Assembly (NCBI GenBank): GCA_947453015.1
Contig: CANGFL010000026.1
Span: forward strand, 1 to 9,801
Length of the DNA stretch: 9,801 bases
From: Oxalobacteraceae bacterium
GTDB lineage: Bacteria; Pseudomonadota; Gammaproteobacteria; Burkholderiales; Burkholderiaceae_D
Direction of reading: 5' to 3'
Below, one piece after another: positions 8,696 to 9,801 of the stretch. Under the pieces are notes generated by a model. The model made no database searches. It was not told the DNA's origin and saw only the letters and a program-made list of their open reading frames with translations. How positions within the stretch are numbered: position 1 is the first letter of the stretch; the number at the start of each line of letters is the position of its first letter. The position numbers were made by a program, and so were the translations under genes.

Positions 8696-9301
8696 ATGCC
8701 TTTTAATATTCCTATTCTTTTGACTTGGTTGCGCATGGCGTTGATTCCGCTGATGGTAGGAGTTTTTTTTCTACCAGGGCATTGGTTAACACCGTATGAA
8801 CAAGGCGTGGCCGCAACTGTCATTTTTGTGATTGCTGCTGTCACCGACTGGTTTGATGGTTACCTTGCGCGTCGATGGAATGAGACCACATCTTTTGGCG
8901 CGTTCCTTGATCCCGTGGCGGATAAATTAATTGTCGCCGGCGCACTGCTACTACTGGTGCAGTTAGGACGAACCAACTCGGTCATCGCATTCATTATTGT
9001 GGGACGTGAGATTGCTATTACCGCATTGCGCGAGTGGATGGCGCAGATGGGCGCATCGAAATCAGTCGCCGTAAGCTCGATTGGAAAAATAAAAACAGCA
9101 GCACAAATGGTGGCGATTCCTATGCTGCTGTATGCCTATCCTTTATTCGGTGTGATCGACACCTTATTTGTGGGTCAGCGTTTGCTCGATTTGGCGGCGG
9201 TATTGACGCTTTGGTCCATGTTTTACTATTTGCGCAAGGCGTGGCCATTGATTAAAGAGCGCCCCGAGACGGACCATTCTTCAAACGATGGGCCGGCTTG
9301 A
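8696..9301 (+). CDS. pgsA: Phosphatidylglycerophosphate synthase
   Basis: PgsA is an inner-membrane enzyme that transfers the phosphatidyl group of CDP-diacylglycerol to glycerol 3-phosphate, the committed step to phosphatidylglycerol and cardiolipin. The 201 residues are usual for the family. The CDP-alcohol phosphotransferase motif is complete: Asp51, Asp54-Gly55, Ala58-Arg59, Gly68, Asp72 and Asp76 (DWFDGYLARR then FGAFLDPVADK). Hydrophobic segments lie near residues 8-26, 38-49, 78-90, 96-109, 136-155 and 163-179, and a short hydrophilic tail ends the protein. The N-terminus MPFNIPILLTWLR is the family start, and an in-frame stop (8687-8689) lies just upstream, so 8696 is the first possible ATG. 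There is no Shine-Dalgarno. The stop codon sits inside the -35 box of the following tRNA promoter. The uvrC-pgsA-tRNA order is shared with E. coli. Confidence 0.96.
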   Translation: MPFNIPILLTWLRMALIPLMVGVFFLPGHWLTPYEQGVAATVIFVIAAVTDWFDGYLARRWNETTSFGAFLDPVADKLIVAGALLLLVQLGRTNSVIAFIIVGREIAITALREWMAQMGASKSVAVSSIGKIKTAAQMVAIPMLLYAYPLFGVIDTLFVGQRLLDLAAVLTLWSMFYYLRKAWPLIKERPETDHSSNDGPA

Positions 9302-9327
9302 CAAAATTTCCACTTTATCGCTATAAT
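9298..9327 (+). promoter_or_regulatory. Strong sigma-70 type promoter for tRNA-Gly
   Basis: TTGACA (9298-9303) and TATAAT (9322-9327) are both perfect consensus hexamers with an 18-base spacer. The -10 is followed by a GC-rich discriminator (CCCGC), a feature of growth-rate and stringently controlled stable-RNA promoters. Transcription should begin at about 9334-9336, some 8 bases before the mature tRNA-Gly. The pgsA stop codon TGA (9299-9301) is contained in the -35 box. Confidence 0.88.
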
Positions 9328-9342
9328 CCCGCTTCTGTTTTT

Positions 9343-9418
9343 GCGGGAGTAGCTCAGTTGGTAGAGCGCAACCTTGCCAAGGTTGAGGTCGAGAGTTCGA
9401 GACTCTTCTCCCGCTCCA
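9343..9418 (+). tRNA. tRNA-Gly (anticodon GCC)
   Basis: A complete 76-base cloverleaf can be drawn. The acceptor stem is GCGGGAG with CTCCCGC. The D arm is GCTC-AGTTGGTA-GAGC. The anticodon stem is CAACC/GGTTG with loop TTGCCAA and anticodon GCC at 9376-9378. The variable loop is AGGTC and the T arm GAGAG-TTCGAGA-CTCTT has one G-T pair. The discriminator base is T and CCA is encoded. It closely resembles E. coli glycine tRNA(GCC), which reads GGC and GGU, and it lies just after pgsA as in E. coli. Confidence 0.98.
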
Positions 9419-9424
9419 AGATAC

Positions 9425-9454
9425 AAAAGGGAAGCTCACAAGGCTTCCCTTTTT
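9425..9454 (+). terminator. Terminator-like hairpin after tRNA-Gly
   Basis: GGGAAGC (9429-9435) pairs perfectly with GCTTCCC (9443-9449) across a 7-base loop. A 5' A-run (9425-9428) and a 3' run of five T (9450-9454) flank the stem, so it extends to 11 pairs. The stem plus T-run fits an intrinsic terminator. If efficient, it would end the tRNA-Gly transcript 7-36 bases past the CCA and cut tRNA-Cys off from the strong promoter. If leaky, both tRNAs share one transcript. Confidence 0.65.
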
Positions 9455-9455
9455 C

Positions 9456-9498
9456 ATTGATAGAAGCGCTGTTTGAGACACTTTTTGGTGTTATCAAT
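9456..9498. repeat. Inverted repeat in the inter-tRNA spacer
   Basis: ATTGATA (9456-9462) and TATCAAT (9492-9498) are exact inverted copies. They enclose a palindromic AGCGCT (9465-9470) and a small ACAC/GTGT hairpin with a T-rich loop (9478-9491). As RNA this could fold as a branched structure between the two tRNAs. No coding frame or known RNA family is recognised here. Confidence 0.4.
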
Positions 9499-9535
9499 TC
9501 TTGTTCTACATCGAGCGAAGTAGCGCATTCGCAGT

Positions 9536-9541
9536 TACAAT
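9536..9541 (+). promoter_or_regulatory. Possible -10 box before tRNA-Cys
   Basis: TACAAT (five of six consensus bases) lies 10 bases before the tRNA-Cys 5' end, so transcription would begin a few bases before it. No recognisable -35 box lies 15-19 bases upstream. It could be a weak promoter of its own or chance. Confidence 0.25.
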
Positions 9542-9551
9542 ACGCACCCTT

Positions 9552-9625
9552 GGCGGGGTAGCAAAGTGGTTATGCAGCGGCCTGCAAAGCCGTGTACGCC
9601 GGTTCGATTCCGGCCCCCGCCTCCA
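9552..9625 (+). tRNA. tRNA-Cys (anticodon GCA)
   Basis: This is a complete 74-base cloverleaf. The acceptor stem is GGCGGGG with CCCCGCC. The anticodon stem is GCGGC/GCCGT with one G-T pair, and the loop is CTGCAAA with anticodon GCA at 9584-9586. The T arm is CCGG-TTCGATT-CCGG, closed by a further G-C pair. The discriminator is T and CCA is encoded. The short D arm (AGCAAAGTGGTTATGC) and overall wording match bacterial cysteine tRNA, which reads UGC and UGU. It follows tRNA-Gly as in the E. coli glyW-cysT-leuZ cluster, but no leucine tRNA follows within the window. Confidence 0.97.
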
Positions 9626-9633
9626 ATATTCAT

Positions 9634-9665
9634 GCGGCTCCTAGTGATAGGAGCCGCTAACTTTT
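9634..9665 (+). terminator. Hairpin terminator after tRNA-Cys
   Basis: GCGGCTCCTA (9634-9643) and TAGGAGCCGC (9648-9657) form a perfect 10-base-pair, GC-rich stem with a GTGA loop, 8 bases after the CCA of tRNA-Cys. The following T-run is short (TAACTTTT). It probably ends the tRNA transcript, though the weak T-run leaves doubt. Confidence 0.6.
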
Positions 9666-9669
9666 GGGC

Positions 9670-9694
9670 AAAATGAAGAAAAGACTTTTCTTCA
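9670..9694 (-). terminator. AT-rich palindrome with T-run on the - strand
   Basis: TGAAGAAAAG (9674-9683) and CTTTTCTTCA (9685-9694) are exact inverted copies around one base. Read on the - strand, the hairpin is followed directly by TTTT (complement of 9670-9673), the layout of an intrinsic terminator for a transcript coming from the right. The stem is AT-rich and so fairly weak. It sits back to back with the + strand hairpin at 9634-9657, as expected between converging transcripts. Confidence 0.4.
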
Positions 9695-9711
9695 GTTGCT
9701 GGCTTTTCTCT

Positions 9712-9768
9712 TCAAAGGCTGAACCACATCCCCCCGTCTTGAGCGGATATAGCATCGTCAGTGTTCAT
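9712..9768 (-). CDS. Possible 18-residue small protein, unrecognised
   Basis: The frame reads MNTDDAISAQDGGMWFSL, acidic at first and ending in a short hydrophobic WFSL, with no family that I recognise. A good Shine-Dalgarno, AGGGAG (complement of 9777-9782), lies 8 bases before the ATG, and a palindrome with a T-run follows the stop. Three readings remain open: a true small protein or dual-function small RNA; the C-terminal end of a longer - strand gene, since this frame has no stop between the ATG and the window edge (11 more codons); or chance. A + strand frame from the ATG at 9673 overlaps it, is open to the edge and looks less like a gene because it lacks a clear ribosome-binding site. 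Confidence 0.3.
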   Translation of the reverse strand: MNTDDAISAQDGGMWFSL

Positions 9769-9776
9769 TTTTCTTA

Positions 9777-9799
9777 CTCCCTGCGAAGTAGATTTTATA
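9777..9799 (-). promoter_or_regulatory. Possible -10 box and ribosome-binding site, - strand
   Basis: TATAAA (complement of 9794-9799) is a good -10 box. Transcription would start near 9787, giving a leader of about 19 bases that contains AGGGAG (complement of 9777-9782). The spacing of all parts suits a gene start at 9768. The -35 region would lie beyond the right edge and cannot be seen. Confidence 0.3.
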
Positions 9800-9801
9800 G
9801 G

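Noticed and set aside
9298..9561. An 87-codon + strand frame across the tRNA region
   Set aside because: It runs through the promoter, the whole tRNA-Gly and its terminator, which explain the sequence fully.
9673..9801. A + strand frame from ATG 9673 open to the window edge (43 codons, beginning MKKRLFF)
   Set aside because: It begins inside the palindrome and lacks a clear ribosome-binding site. Its Ser/Phe-rich sequence looks like a by-product of the other strand, and an open run of this length is common by chance. It could be reconsidered if it continues far beyond the edge.
9552..9801. tRNA-Cys as an integration site for a mobile element
   Set aside because: No integrase gene and no second copy of the tRNA 3' end appears in the 176 bases to the edge.

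Overview
The window is a compact stretch of bacterial housekeeping chromosome. All eleven confident protein genes and both tRNA genes lie on the + strand. Gene order is lepA (3' end only), lepB, a DUF4845 gene, rnc, era, recO, pdxJ, acpS, nagZ, uvrC, pgsA, tRNA-Gly(GCC), tRNA-Cys(GCA). This order, the long RNase III tail, the N-terminally extended RecO and the wording of NagZ, AcpS and RecO all resemble Betaproteobacteria, most likely Burkholderiales. Base composition is moderate (roughly half G+C by eye), low for that order. An Oxalobacteraceae-like member would fit, but the family cannot be fixed from sequence alone.

Positions 1-6691 form one tightly packed run: the end of translation factor LepA, signal peptidase I, a small DUF4845 membrane protein, RNase III, the Era GTPase, RecO, the vitamin B6 enzyme PdxJ, the acyl-carrier-protein activating enzyme AcpS and the peptidoglycan-recycling enzyme NagZ. 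Junctions are very short or overlapping: TGATG between lepB and DUF4845, ATGA between rnc and era and between acpS and nagZ, and gaps of 4-37 bases elsewhere. This suggests co-transcription with translational coupling. The run joins translation and ribosome maturation (lepA, rnc, era), export (lepB), recombinational repair (recO) and cofactor and envelope metabolism (pdxJ, acpS, nagZ).

After gaps of 49 and 86 bases come uvrC (nucleotide excision repair) and pgsA (phosphatidylglycerol synthesis). The pgsA stop codon lies inside the -35 box of a near-consensus promoter for tRNA-Gly. The uvrC-pgsA-tRNA-Gly-tRNA-Cys order is also the order known from E. coli (uvrC-pgsA-glyW-cysT). A terminator-like hairpin separates the two tRNAs, and a second hairpin follows tRNA-Cys.

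The last ~135 bases hold no recognisable gene. On the - strand they show a coherent set of signals (-10-like box, AGGGAG ribosome-binding site, ATG, 18-codon frame, palindrome followed by TTTT) that could be a tiny convergent gene or small RNA. This is the least explained part of the window. I see no mobile element, CRISPR array, defence system or clearly new multi-gene system.
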